Shown here: one piece after another, positions 35,099-43,992 of the stretch
Position numbering within the stretch: the stretch's first letter is position 1
How the letters are laid out: each line of letters opens with the position of its first letter
Source: Halopenitus persicus
GTDB lineage: Archaea; Halobacteriota; Halobacteria; Halobacteriales; Haloferacaceae
DNA: 64,000 bases
Reading direction: 5' to 3'
NCBI RefSeq assembly: GCF_900107205.1
Contig: NZ_FNPC01000005.1
Location: 124,001-188,000, forward strand
Translations under genes and position numbers: made by a program
The notes under the pieces: generated by a model
What the model was told of the DNA's origin: nothing
The model's database searches: none
What the model saw: the letters and a program-made list of their open reading frames with translations, nothing else

Positions 35099-36400
35099 CT
35101 ACATCCCACCGGCCCCCGTATACCAGACCATAACGCCGATCCAGACGACGACGAATCCGGCCCAGTGCCATTTCGCGGCCTTCGCGACCTTGATATAATC
35201 GATATCCGCGATGCCGCTGATGACGTACAGATTAAGCCCGTATGGAGGGGTGATGTATCCGATGGAAGCGCCCATCATGAAGATGATGCCCCAGGCAACG
35301 GGCGACCAGCCGAGCGAAGCCGCTGCTCCGGACAGCATCGGTGCGGTAAGGAGCATGTTCGGGGTCCCATCGAGGACCGATCCCGCCAACAACATGATCA
35401 CGGTCATGACCAACGCGATCAACACGGGGTTCCCCAGCGAGATGATCGCGTTGGAGATCGCCTCCTGAAGACCGAGATCCGAGAGGCTCTGTTGGATCAG
35501 GATCGACGTGACGACCATCGGCAGGATGATCCCGATCAGGAGGATCGAGGAGTAGCAGGCACGAACGATCGCATCGATCGACGTGATTTGGCGGGAGCCG
35601 ATCGCCGCAACCAGGATGTACACGACGGCGACGGAGGCGGACTCGCTTGGAGTGAAGATCCCGAGGAAGATACCGCCGAGCAGGACCACGATCGTACCGA
35701 GACCGACCTTTGCGTGCCACGTTTTGATCAGGAGCTGCTTGGGATCGATTCCGAACTCATCCGTGACGCCGTAATCGTTGCGATACGCGATGACGGTGTT
35801 CGTCGCCAGAAGGGCGAACAACATCCCCAATCCGGGGATGACGCCAGCGAGAAACAGATCGACGATCGAGACGCCGAAGGCCGCCCCGTAGATGATCAGC
35901 AGAAGGCTCGGGGGGATGATCGCTCCCAACACGCCGCCGGAAGCGATGGTGGCTGCGGCGTAATCGTTGTCGTACCCTTGCTCACAGAGCGGCGAATACA
36001 GCGCGGAGCCGACGGATGCCGTCGTTGCCGCGTTCGATCCCGTGATCGCCGAGAAGATCGCGGCGGTACCGATCGCCGTATTGCCCGTCACTCCCGGGAT
36101 CCAGCCGATGACCTCCCGGGTAAACGCGACGAGGTTTTCGGCGATCCCCGCCTCTCGTATCAGATCCCCAACAAGGATGAACAGCGGGATCGCGGTGAAC
36201 GAGAAACTCTGTAGCACCCCGTAATGGTTCTGGGACATGTTGATCAGCGGGAAGCTCCCGAACCCGACGTGGTATCCGAGCGCCCACAACCCGAACACCA
36301 GATATATCGGGATACCTAATATAAACGCGATGACGGTTAGTATGGTGATACCAACCAGGAACTCGGTCGGCGAGAACGCGAAGAGGAGTATTGAGTTCAT
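35099..36400 (-). CDS. dctM: TRAP transporter large membrane subunit DctM
   Basis: A 433-residue protein with about 12 membrane helices. Family patterns include GVLGAIIPPSLLLIIYGAAF near the middle and GSVLDGTPNMLLTAPM in the second half. This subunit carries the substrate with Na+. It overlaps the DctQ gene by 4 bp (ATGA), so the two are translated together. The order DctP-DctQ-DctM on the minus strand is the standard one. Confidence 0.92.
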   Translation of the reverse strand: MNSILLFAFSPTEFLVGITILTVIAFILGIPIYLVFGLWALGYHVGFGSFPLINMSQNHYGVLQSFSFTAIPLFILVGDLIREAGIAENLVAFTREVIGWIPGVTGNTAIGTAAIFSAITGSNAATTASVGSALYSPLCEQGYDNDYAAATIASGGVLGAIIPPSLLLIIYGAAFGVSIVDLFLAGVIPGLGMLFALLATNTVIAYRNDYGVTDEFGIDPKQLLIKTWHAKVGLGTIVVLLGGIFLGIFTPSESASVAVVYILVAAIGSRQITSIDAIVRACYSSILLIGIILPMVVTSILIQQSLSDLGLQEAISNAIISLGNPVLIALVMTVIMLLAGSVLDGTPNMLLTAPMLSGAAASLGWSPVAWGIIFMMGASIGYITPPYGLNLYVISGIADIDYIKVAKAAKWHWAGFVVVWIGVMVWYTGAGGM

Positions 36401-36930
36401 TTTGAGATGTCGGATGTCGGGGTGACGTCTTCACCGCTCTCGTACTTCCGTTTGATTATGATTATCTGCTGGGTCGCCCGGAGTATGATGAGCGCCATCC
36501 CGACGGGGATCGCCAAATACGCCATCCACTGCGGGATCGGCGTGCCGAGGATGGGCCTACCGGTCGCGAGCCGCCGTTGGACGAGTTCTATCGAGTAGTA
36601 CCCGATGATGGCGGCGAACGAAACCCACGTGAGGAAATCGACGTACCGTAACACGTAGTTCGCCCTGTTCGACAGCTTCGATCTGGCCAGCGAGAATCGG
36701 AAGTGCGATTCGTGGCGGATCGCCCACGCCGCTGCCACCCACACCATCCAGGTAAACAGAAAGAGCGTTCCGTTGAGCGTGAACGACGGCGGATTCTCGA
36801 ACGTGACCCGCTGGACCACGGTGTAGAAGATCAGAAGCGTATAAAGGCTGATCAAAACGATCGCGATGTACCCCTCGAAGTTCTCCTCTAGCTTTCCCAA
36901 CGTCTCACCATATTTAGTGGAAGCTGACAT
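36397..36930 (-). CDS. dctQ: TRAP transporter small membrane subunit DctQ
   Basis: A 177-residue protein with four membrane helices (IVLISLYTLLIFYTVVQRV, TWMVWVAAAWAIRHE, FAAIIGYYSIELV and MAYLAIPVGMALIIL), matching the DctQ family by size and helix number. The pattern WAIRHESHFRFSL follows the second helix. It sits between DctP (30 bp upstream) and DctM (4-bp overlap). Confidence 0.88.
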   Translation of the reverse strand: MSASTKYGETLGKLEENFEGYIAIVLISLYTLLIFYTVVQRVTFENPPSFTLNGTLFLFTWMVWVAAAWAIRHESHFRFSLARSKLSNRANYVLRYVDFLTWVSFAAIIGYYSIELVQRRLATGRPILGTPIPQWMAYLAIPVGMALIILRATQQIIIIKRKYESGEDVTPTSDISK

Positions 36931-36960
36931 ATTTTCTCCGAATAAAATGAACCACCCGCG

Positions 36961-38274
36961 TTACATTTCCGAGAGGTATTCGTCCCACCACGCGTCGACG
37001 GTGAAGTCGCTGTGACTGGATGGGACGGAGTCCTCCCGAGCTGTGTCGACGAGGTATTCGTGGAACGCTTCGCCGTCGACGCCGATCTGCCCTGCCGAAT
37101 CGATGATGTCCGAGTACAGATCCAGATTGTCCTGGTAGCCGATGGCGTCCTCCCACTGCTGCATCTGATCCTCGTTGAGGTAGTTGTACTCGAGGTCGTG
37201 TTCGATCGTGCACGAGGACTCCGGGGGATCGTCCGTGTACATTCCGAGTCGCTGCTGATGGATCTCCTCCATGTTCATCTGCACGAGATCCTCGTAGACG
37301 GACTTCGACACGTCCGCGAGCAGCGACAGGTTCTCGTCCGAGAGGCTCTTGAGCCACTCGACGTTGGCCCACTTCGTGTCGTTGTGGATGGTCCACTTGT
37401 TGATGATGCTCGAGGCGAGCGCCTCGGCGTTGTTCCCGCCGTACGCACAGATGGGCGAGGCGGCCGCTTCCGCCCCGTCGACGGTTCCCGACCGGAGCCC
37501 CTGGAGGGCGTCCGCCCAGGAGAGCGAGACCGGATTCATGCCGAGCTCGTTGAGCGCGATCCCGGAGACCTGACTCGCCGTTCTCCGGCAGTCCATCCCC
37601 TCCACGTCGCCGGGAACCTGATGGGTGAAGTCCGTACTGTCCGCCCTATCGACGCCGATGTGTATCGCCCGTAACGCCGGCGCGTGGTACCAAAGCGGGA
37701 TGACGCCGTACTCCTGGGCGAACGGCACCCAGAACTGCTCGTACGTTTCCGCCTGGGTGAGCGTGTGTGCGAGCGAGATCTCGCTCGGGAACGTGTACGG
37801 AATCATCCAGATGTCGTTCATCGGGAAGCTCGCGCTCGAGTTGCCGATCGAGGCGCTCCCGATCTCGACGGTCTGGTTACGGACGCTCTCCGGACAGTCC
37901 AGTTCGCCACAGATCTGGCCCTCGGCGACGTTTTCGACCTGGATGCGCCCGTCGCTTTGCTCTTCGACTCGCCGTTCGAACTCCCAGTGACCGGAGGGTT
38001 GTGCACCCTCCCATCCGCTTCCGGGGGGTGACATCACGCCGCCGATGGTGAACTCCAGCTCGGCGCTGCCGCCACCGTTACCGTTTCCACCGCCGTTGCC
38101 ATTGCCGCCGCCGTTGCCGTTCCCGCCACCGTTGCCATTGCCGCCGCCGTTTCCATTGCCGCCACCGTTGCCGCCGCCGTCTTCAACACATCCCGCTAGC
38201 GTGAGAAGACTGGCGGAACCAGCAGCTCCTTTCAGAACTCTGCGCCGTGATGACCGCGTGCTATCAGGTGTCAC
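36961..38274 (-). CDS. dctP: TRAP transporter solute-binding lipoprotein DctP
   Basis: A 437-residue exported solute receptor. The N-terminus SSRRRVLKGAAGSASLLTLA followed by GC is a Tat signal with lipobox, so it is a lipid-anchored protein outside the membrane. A Gly/Asn-rich tether made of GGGNGN repeats follows, then the DctP fold (EIGSASIGNSSASFPMNDIW). A GTG at 38274 is chosen as start because TATA at 38296-38305 places transcription start right at it. Substrates of this family are mostly carboxylates and sugar acids. The gene heads the transporter operon. Confidence 0.88.
   Translation of the reverse strand: MTPDSTRSSRRRVLKGAAGSASLLTLAGCVEDGGGNGGGNGNGGGNGNGGGNGNGGGNGNGGGNGNGGGSAELEFTIGGVMSPPGSGWEGAQPSGHWEFERRVEEQSDGRIQVENVAEGQICGELDCPESVRNQTVEIGSASIGNSSASFPMNDIWMIPYTFPSEISLAHTLTQAETYEQFWVPFAQEYGVIPLWYHAPALRAIHIGVDRADSTDFTHQVPGDVEGMDCRRTASQVSGIALNELGMNPVSLSWADALQGLRSGTVDGAEAAASPICAYGGNNAEALASSIINKWTIHNDTKWANVEWLKSLSDENLSLLADVSKSVYEDLVQMNMEEIHQQRLGMYTDDPPESSCTIEHDLEYNYLNEDQMQQWEDAIGYQDNLDLYSDIIDSAGQIGVDGEAFHEYLVDTAREDSVPSSHSDFTVDAWWDEYLSEM
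38069..38180 (-). repeat. 18-bp repeat coding a Gly/Asn linker
   Basis: About five to six imperfect 18-bp units encode GGGNGN repeats between the lipobox and the folded domain of DctP. Silent-site variation between units suggests that the protein sequence is kept. Confidence 0.85.
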
Positions 38275-38295
38275 GAGACATCTGTACTCACACCC

Positions 38296-38305
38296 ATAAT
38301 ATAAA
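38296..38305 (-). promoter_or_regulatory. TATA box of the TRAP operon
   Basis: TTTATATTAT on the minus strand, 22-31 nt ahead of the GTG start at 38274, indicating a leaderless transcript. Confidence 0.72.
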
Positions 38306-38474
38306 TCTTTCCCCCGAATATGAGGTTTAATAGGTATCATATGGTGATGACCGAAACGGCATCCGAAGCGGGGAAAAGCGAACGATTCGGTCGATCGAAC
38401 CCGGTTCGAGGAGCGGATGAAGTCGACGAGCAGTCGAGTAAAACGCCGAACGCCGTCGATCGGGCGGAGCCGTA

Positions 38475-39950
38475 TTAGCCGTTCATCCCGTCGTGGAACC
38501 CGACCAGCTTCGTCCTGCTGAAGTGTTCGACGGCGTATTTGATCCCCTCCTTCCCCGTCCCGCTGTCCTTGAACCCGCCGTAGGGCATATGGTCCGTCCG
38601 GAACCCGCTGACGGTGTTGACGTTCACTCCGCCGGCGTCGATCGCATCCGCCGCCCGCTTCGCGCGGTCGATGTCTTGGGTAAAAACTCCGGCCTCGAGG
38701 CCGTACTCCGTATTGTTCGCCTCCTCCAGCGCTTCATCGAAGTCGCTAACCGGGATAACCGGGATCAGCGGTCCGAACGTCTCCTCGCTGGCTGCGGGCA
38801 TGTCCGGCGTCACGCCGCCGAGAACGGTCGGTTCAAAGACCCGCTCGCCGAGATCGCCGCCGTACCGGCCACCGTATTCGACGGTCGCTCCCTGGGCGAC
38901 CGTCTCCTCGAACAGCTCCACGGTGCCGTTGAACTCCTCGTCGCTGACCATCGCCGAGACGTCGGTCTCGTCGTCGACGGGATCGCCGACGGTCAACCGG
39001 CTTGCGGCGTCGGAGAGTGCCGCGAGTGCCTCGTCCTCGACCCTCTCGTCGACGAGCACCCGTTCGACGCTGTTGCAGACCTGCCCCGCGTTGGAACACG
39101 CCCCGTCCACGATCTCGGCGGCAGCCCGTTCGACGTCGGTATCCGACCACAGAATGGTCGGGTCGTTGCCGCCGAGCTCGAGCGTCACGTCGGTCATCCC
39201 GCTGTTGTTCGCGAGGTATTTCCCGACCGCGGTCGAACCGGTAAAGGAGATCGAGTCGACCGCCTCGTGATCGACGATCTCCTCGCCGACCACGGACCCG
39301 CTTCCGGTAACGACGTTCACGAGACCGTCGGGCGCGTCCATCTCCTCGACCGCGGCGTCGAGACATTCGAACAGCACGAGCGCGGAAAGCGGAGTGGCGG
39401 TTGCCGGCTTTCCGACGAACGCGTTCCCCGCAGCGACCGCCGGACCGACCTTGTGTGCCATCAACATAAGGGGGAAGTTAAACGGGGTGATCCCGGCCAC
39501 CACCCCCACGGGTTCCGGCTGCGTGAAGCAGTGATCCCGGCTCATTCCCTTCTGGGGATCCATCGGAACGTACTCCCCGAACTGACGCTTGGCTTCCTCG
39601 GCCGAGAGTCGAAGCGTCTGCACCGAACGGTCGGCCTCGGTTCTCGCCTCCGTTATCGGTTTGCCCTGTTCGCTCGTGATTATTTCCGCGACCTCCTCGG
39701 CCCGCTCCTCGAGGCGATCCGCAGCGATCGACAGGAGCTCGTACCGCTCGTACGCCGAAAGCGACGTTCGCTCGGCTGCGTCCCTGGCGGATTCGATGGC
39801 GTCGGTTACCTGCTCGCGACTCGCCGACGGGATCGTTCCGACGGTCGTCCCGTCGTACGGATTGATCACGTCCGTTCGGTCGTCGCCCTCGATCCACGAC
39901 CCGTCGATGAGCATATCCTTGTCCGTGCGTTCTGATTGGTCTAGCGACAT
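38475..39950 (-). CDS. NAD(P)-dependent aldehyde dehydrogenase (lactaldehyde/semialdehyde type)
   Basis: A 491-residue aldehyde dehydrogenase with the nucleotide-binding FTGSTAVGKYL, the general-base Glu in LELGGNDPT and the catalytic Cys in NAGQVCNSVERVLV. The VERVLV pattern around the Cys is typical of lactaldehyde and non-phosphorylating glyceraldehyde-3-phosphate dehydrogenase groups. It lies between a TRAP transporter and an alcohol dehydrogenase, so it probably oxidises an aldehyde made during breakdown of the imported compound. The ATG at 39950 is chosen; the longer frame upstream runs through a simple repeat and is not protein-like. A TATA-like TGTTAATG is about 28 nt upstream. Confidence 0.85.
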   Translation of the reverse strand: MSLDQSERTDKDMLIDGSWIEGDDRTDVINPYDGTTVGTIPSASREQVTDAIESARDAAERTSLSAYERYELLSIAADRLEERAEEVAEIITSEQGKPITEARTEADRSVQTLRLSAEEAKRQFGEYVPMDPQKGMSRDHCFTQPEPVGVVAGITPFNFPLMLMAHKVGPAVAAGNAFVGKPATATPLSALVLFECLDAAVEEMDAPDGLVNVVTGSGSVVGEEIVDHEAVDSISFTGSTAVGKYLANNSGMTDVTLELGGNDPTILWSDTDVERAAAEIVDGACSNAGQVCNSVERVLVDERVEDEALAALSDAASRLTVGDPVDDETDVSAMVSDEEFNGTVELFEETVAQGATVEYGGRYGGDLGERVFEPTVLGGVTPDMPAASEETFGPLIPVIPVSDFDEALEEANNTEYGLEAGVFTQDIDRAKRAADAIDAGGVNVNTVSGFRTDHMPYGGFKDSGTGKEGIKYAVEHFSRTKLVGFHDGMNG

Positions 39951-40059
39951 GCGTCCGTCGGAACTCGGCGCTCGTACATTAACATTTGGGACGCGCGGGA
40001 TCGAACGGGGCACACGCTCCGAGGCACGACCTCCTGACCGAACACGGAGAGCACGAACC

Positions 40060-40144
40060 GGAAGGGACACGGATTCGGAAGGGACACGAAGTCGGAAGGG
40101 ACACGAAGTCGGAAGAGACACGAAGTCGGAAAAGACACGAAGTC
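40060..40144 (+). repeat. 17-bp tandem repeat, five copies
   Basis: Five units of 17 bp (consensus ggaagggacacgaagtc) at 40060-40144, then degenerate copies to about 40200. It lies upstream of the aldehyde dehydrogenase, between it and the alcohol dehydrogenase gene end. Its unit length and lack of spacers rule out a CRISPR. Confidence 0.92.
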
Positions 40145-40338
40145 GGAAGAACGGATTCGGAGGGAACACGATTCGGAGGAAACATGGATCCGGAAGGAGT
40201 ACGGACCGAATCCAAAGTACCGATACACGTGTATCTGCGGGCAGCGTCGCTGCGGAGTCCGGTCGTGCTACCGGGACCGCCCGCGTCGTCCGTCAGTACG
40301 GGTCATCACGGACACGTCCTCGAAGGTGCGGCTCGCGG

Positions 40339-41466
40339 TTACTCCAATCCATGGGGGTGAATCGTTGCTCGATAGGCCTCGCCGCTTTCCTGTGCTGCAT
40401 ACGCGTCCTCGGCGTCCTCGAACGTCGTTTTGAAGTTGAACAGATCCCCGAAGGGGACCTCGTCCTGTAACTGGTCGATGAGGGCGATCGCCGACTCGAA
40501 CTGCGTCGGCGGGTAGGCGAGGCTCCCGAGGACGTCGAGTTCCTTCTGGACGATTCGTGTCGGGTTGATCTCGGCCTCGCCGTTATAGGCGAAGTGTCCG
40601 ACCTCGACGAAGGTGCCGCCGTCGTGGGGAAGTTCGATCCCCTGTTCGACCGCCGTGGGGACGCCGGCCGCTTCGATGACGATGTCCGGCCCGACGTTAC
40701 CCGCGGTGAGCTCCTTGACCGTCGTGATGAGTTCGTCCGCCTCGTATTCGGTGAGGTTGACCAGATCGGTCGCCCCGAACGCCGACGCCAATTGAAGCCG
40801 TTCGTCGATCGCGTCGATCGCGATGATCTGTCCCGCGCCCGCGGCCTTCGCCGACGCGATGGCGAAGAGGCCGATCGGTCCCGCGCCCTGTACCGCGACG
40901 CTTTGCCCCACGCCGAACCCCTCCCGGATGTGGGGATGTCCCGGTTGCATCGACCGTTCGAAGGCGTGCATCCCGACCGAGATCGGCTCGACGAGCGCGC
41001 CCAGTTCGGGGGGAACGTCCTCGGGAAGCTTGTAGTAAAACGATTTGGGCGGCAACACGACGTACTTGCTCATCCCGCCGGCGTACTGGTCCGCGACGTT
41101 ATCGAAGCCGAACCGGTCGGCGTTCTCGCTCAACCGTGGACGGCCCGGCATGTTTCGCGAGTACCAGTCGGTGCCGTCGTTGTCCATCGCCGGAACGACC
41201 GACAGGTTATCGCCCTCCCGTATCTCGGTCCCCTTGGAGTCCCGCTCCACGTTTTCGCCGACCTCCTCGATCACCCCGGTGAACTCGTGTCCCGGCACGA
41301 CGGGGAAATCGAGATCCATCCCGCCATTATACATGTGGACGTCCGTTCCACAGATCCCGGTCACCTCGACGCGCAGCAACACGTCATCGGGACCAACGTC
41401 GGGGATCGTTATCTCCTGGACCTCGAGCTCACCGGGTTCGTTCATGACGATAGCGGTCGTTTTCAT
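40339..41466 (-). CDS. zinc-dependent alcohol/polyol dehydrogenase (MDR family)
   Basis: A 375-residue medium-chain dehydrogenase. Catalytic zinc ligands are visible: Cys in EVTGICGTDVH, His-Glu in VPGHEFTG and Glu in ALVEPISVG. NAD-binding is shown by VQGAGPIGLFAIASAKAAG with ADxx-type IAIDAIDER. The four-Cys structural zinc loop is missing; this region instead reads WYSRNMPGRPRLSENADRFG. It probably oxidises a sugar, polyol or sugar-acid alcohol group. The ATG at 41466 has a TATA box (TTATTAA, 41496-41502) in leaderless position, so it has its own promoter. Confidence 0.85.
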   Translation of the reverse strand: MKTTAIVMNEPGELEVQEITIPDVGPDDVLLRVEVTGICGTDVHMYNGGMDLDFPVVPGHEFTGVIEEVGENVERDSKGTEIREGDNLSVVPAMDNDGTDWYSRNMPGRPRLSENADRFGFDNVADQYAGGMSKYVVLPPKSFYYKLPEDVPPELGALVEPISVGMHAFERSMQPGHPHIREGFGVGQSVAVQGAGPIGLFAIASAKAAGAGQIIAIDAIDERLQLASAFGATDLVNLTEYEADELITTVKELTAGNVGPDIVIEAAGVPTAVEQGIELPHDGGTFVEVGHFAYNGEAEINPTRIVQKELDVLGSLAYPPTQFESAIALIDQLQDEVPFGDLFNFKTTFEDAEDAYAAQESGEAYRATIHPHGLE

Positions 41467-41992
41467 CGTAGTCACATCGGCTAAGAGCAACCGGGTTAAT
41501 AAGTGTTGTGGGGGTTGGTATCACGACGCCCCGCGGTTTCGGCACGAAACGCCCGGGAGGGACGAGGATCGCACGGCGAGTTAGAATAAATAAAAAATAA
41601 TTATAGTAATTCGTTCGAATGAAGCGAACGATCGGCACGTCCGAGTTCCGACGAAATTACTGATGTAGTTTTGTAATTTAAGGGGTCGAGCATCGTTCCT
41701 CGCGACCGACTGAATCCAATGATCATCCACGATCGGCGAACGAAATTGTATATAAATACATAAGAAGCAGCTATGCATCAAACGACAACTATCGTCATCG
41801 GATTCCAGCCGTATCAGCCGCGTCGATCTTTCGGCCGTTTCACGCGGCGATCCTCGTGGTCGGGGACGCAAAATCGTTCGATTTAATCGAATATCCTCCG
41901 GGTGGGCGAAACGCCGTTCGATTCGCGTTTCCGAGCATACCGTCAGTCACGCTCGTCCGACGATGGCTCCGGCTGGAGTCGGTCCCCGCCGG
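41467..41992. other. AT-rich intergenic region
   Basis: About 525 bp between the alcohol dehydrogenase start and the dehydratase 3' end. It contains the alcohol dehydrogenase promoter and an AT-rich part (41580-41770) with no supported gene or RNA. Confidence 0.5.
41496..41502 (-). promoter_or_regulatory. TATA box of the alcohol dehydrogenase gene
   Basis: TTATTAA on the minus strand, 30-36 nt ahead of the ATG at 41466. Confidence 0.65.
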
Positions 41993-43168
41993 TTACTCGT
42001 AGACGGTCCTCTCAACCCTGTTTTCGCTCACGTAGTCCCAATCGTATTCGACGCCGAGACCCGGTCCGTCGGGGATGCCCACCGTCCCGTCCGCGTCGAT
42101 GCCGTCGATGCGGTCCGTATAGCCGTCCTGGTACACCGGGTATTCCGAGTGCGGCTCCTTGGAGGTCGGATGGACCAATCCGAGCTCGTAGAAGTTGGAG
42201 TTGCGGGTCGCCGCCATACAGTGCCGTTGTGCGGGGCCGGCCAGGTGGTACTCGATGTCGACGCCGAGACCCTCAGCCGCCCTGGCGATCTTCATTGCTC
42301 CAGTGATCCCGCCGTCCCACTCCGGGTCGGCGCGGGCGAAGTCCGTCGCGTCGTTCGCGACGAAGTCGACCGTCGGTTCCACCCCCCGAACGAGTTCCGT
42401 CTGGAGGATGGGCGTGTCCATCGACTGCCGGAGATTCCGGTGGCCGTGCTGCGACCGTCCCATGTCCTTGTACGGGTCCTCGTACCAGAAATATCCGTAT
42501 TCGTCACACGCCCGCCCGACTCTGAGCGCGTCCGCACGCGTCTCGTACTTGCCGACCGGGTCGTGCATCAACGCCATTCGGTCACCGACCCGATCGCCGA
42601 CGGCCTCGATCAGCTCGATCTCGTCCTCGACGTCGTATGCGCCCGTTTCACACCACGTGTGCGTTTTGAACCCCCGGTAGCCGTACTCGTAACACGTCTC
42701 GGCGAAGTCCGCGAAGTCCGCCGGCGAACTGAGTCCGGAGTCGAGCTGCGCGAAGTACGTGGACGCGTACGCCGGCAGCCTCGTTCGGTGCGTGCCGAGC
42801 AGTTCGTGGATCGGGAGTCCGGCGTACTTCCCGGCGAAGTCCCAGAGCGCGATGTCGATGAGTCCGAGCCCCATCTGGTCGTACTTTCGGAGCATCTCGC
42901 GCATCGCGTTCCAGTGTTTCTCGCGTTGGAGCGGGTTCGCCCCCAGTAGATACTCGGCACAGAGCCCGACCTGGGTTGCTGCCGGTTTTCCGCCGCCGAT
43001 ATACTCACCCGTGAACTCGGTGTCGGTGTGAATGCGAATTCCGTGTATTTGACGGTTGTACGTCTCACCTGGAGCGTATACGAGCTTTTGCGCGGTGTGA
43101 TCGAGCCGGACGTCCGGTATCGGGTACGTGAATGCGGTCAGTTCGATCCGCGTTATCTCTGGAGACAT
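41993..43168 (-). CDS. mandelate racemase/enolase-superfamily sugar-acid dehydratase
   Basis: A 391-residue member of the enolase superfamily. The KxH catalytic pair is in GFKTHTWCETG, metal ligands are in LMHDPVGKY (Asp) and FWYEDPYKDM (Glu), and the C-terminal barrel has WDGGITGAMKIARAAEGLG and the acid/base His region DIEYHLAGPAQRH. This family dehydrates sugar acids to 2-keto-3-deoxy sugar acids (for example rhamnonate, galactonate or gluconate dehydratases). Together with the dehydrogenases next door it completes oxidation, dehydration and aldehyde oxidation steps; the actual sugar is not determined. Confidence 0.85.
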   Translation of the reverse strand: MSPEITRIELTAFTYPIPDVRLDHTAQKLVYAPGETYNRQIHGIRIHTDTEFTGEYIGGGKPAATQVGLCAEYLLGANPLQREKHWNAMREMLRKYDQMGLGLIDIALWDFAGKYAGLPIHELLGTHRTRLPAYASTYFAQLDSGLSSPADFADFAETCYEYGYRGFKTHTWCETGAYDVEDEIELIEAVGDRVGDRMALMHDPVGKYETRADALRVGRACDEYGYFWYEDPYKDMGRSQHGHRNLRQSMDTPILQTELVRGVEPTVDFVANDATDFARADPEWDGGITGAMKIARAAEGLGVDIEYHLAGPAQRHCMAATRNSNFYELGLVHPTSKEPHSEYPVYQDGYTDRIDGIDADGTVGIPDGPGLGVEYDWDYVSENRVERTVYE

Positions 43169-43510
43169 AACTGGGTAAGGGCTATGGAACCGGATTGAAG
43201 TTACGCATACTTAGTGTCTTTCCACGAAGCGGACGGAAATCCATACCACGGTCCTCACCCGGATTAATCGGTAGTACCGTTATTCTATATATTCGAACGA
43301 GAGGAGGACTCCATACCGGATTGTTTTGCCCGGGTTGTTGTGCCTCGGAATGATCATCACTCGTCTCTACCGAATTGACCGATTCGAGCTGTGAAACCGG
43401 GAAGAACGTCTCGAGAATTCGGTGAGCATTCATTCGCCATATCAAACCCTAAATATCAGATATACATATAATGTAGATTCTTGCTTTTTCTCGCGTCGGT
43501 CGGCGTCAGA

Positions 43511-43860
43511 CGACCGTTGACAACCGGATTCGGAAAGTCGATCGACGGCAAACTGATGGCGAACGTCCGATCGCGTCGTCGTTGATCAAAGGACGGTTCG
43601 GAACATCAACGGGCAGTATTGGTCGTACGCCGCCGTCGATCAGGACTCTCACAACGATCCGCTTACGGCCGTTTTTGACGCAACCCTCCCGATCGGACGG
43701 GAGTTTCTCGCCGCAGTATCCGACAGGCACAGCGTAAAGACGTCGTGTCCCTGGCCGATGACATCGACGATCGTATCGGGACACTGTGGCGAGCAGACCG
43801 GACTTCCCGCGCCGATATCAACGACGATCGAAACAGCATTAAAATAACAGTTGGTATATA
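43511..43860 (+). mobile_element. decayed IS6-like transposase relic, copy 1
   Basis: Read on the plus strand across a frameshift, the region gives VDNRIRKVDRRQTDGERP, then DRVVVDQRTVRNINGQYWS, then YAAVDQDSHNDPL, and at the far end RADINDDRNSIK. These correspond to blocks of haloarchaeal IS6-family transposases (VHDWVxKADLxPxDG, the first catalytic Asp in VALDE, YWLYAAVDP, and RHGNRNAVERVF). The frame is broken and the later DDE residues are mostly lost. No intact terminal inverted repeats were located. Confidence 0.75.
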
Positions 43861-43959
43861 GAAGGTCGTTATTGTCTATTTTCAAACAACCTCATCCCGC
43901 GCGGTTCCGATGACCGCCGATACGTGGCTGGAAGCCCACGCCGTCCGGTGGAATTAGAC

Positions 43960-43967
43960 TTAAGTTA
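43960..43967 (+). promoter_or_regulatory. TATA box of the IclR-family gene
   Basis: TTAAGTTA at 43960-43967 ends 26 nt ahead of the ATG at 43993, placing the transcript start at or near the start codon. Confidence 0.65.
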
Positions 43968-43992
43968 ACACCAGACATCCATCAGCACGTTA

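Noticed and set aside
35099-38274. Assigning the TRAP transporter to C4-dicarboxylates
   Set aside because: The neighbouring dehydratase and dehydrogenases point to a sugar acid, and no residue-level evidence for a dicarboxylate exists.
38341-38478. Possible 45-codon gene divergent from dctP
   Set aside because: It is short, lacks motifs, and overlaps the 3' end of the aldehyde dehydrogenase; coding evidence is weak.
40060-40144. Repeat array resembling a CRISPR
   Set aside because: Units are 17 bp and directly adjacent with no unique spacers, and there are no cas genes; it is a simple tandem repeat.
39951-40169. Longer start for the aldehyde dehydrogenase
   Set aside because: The extra 73 codons translate the 17-bp repeat array; the normal family N-terminus begins near the chosen ATG.
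43506-43784. Open frame on the minus strand, 92 codons
   Set aside because: It is the antisense of the IS6-like relic; a similar antisense frame is seen at 45005-45256, which is why the two look alike.
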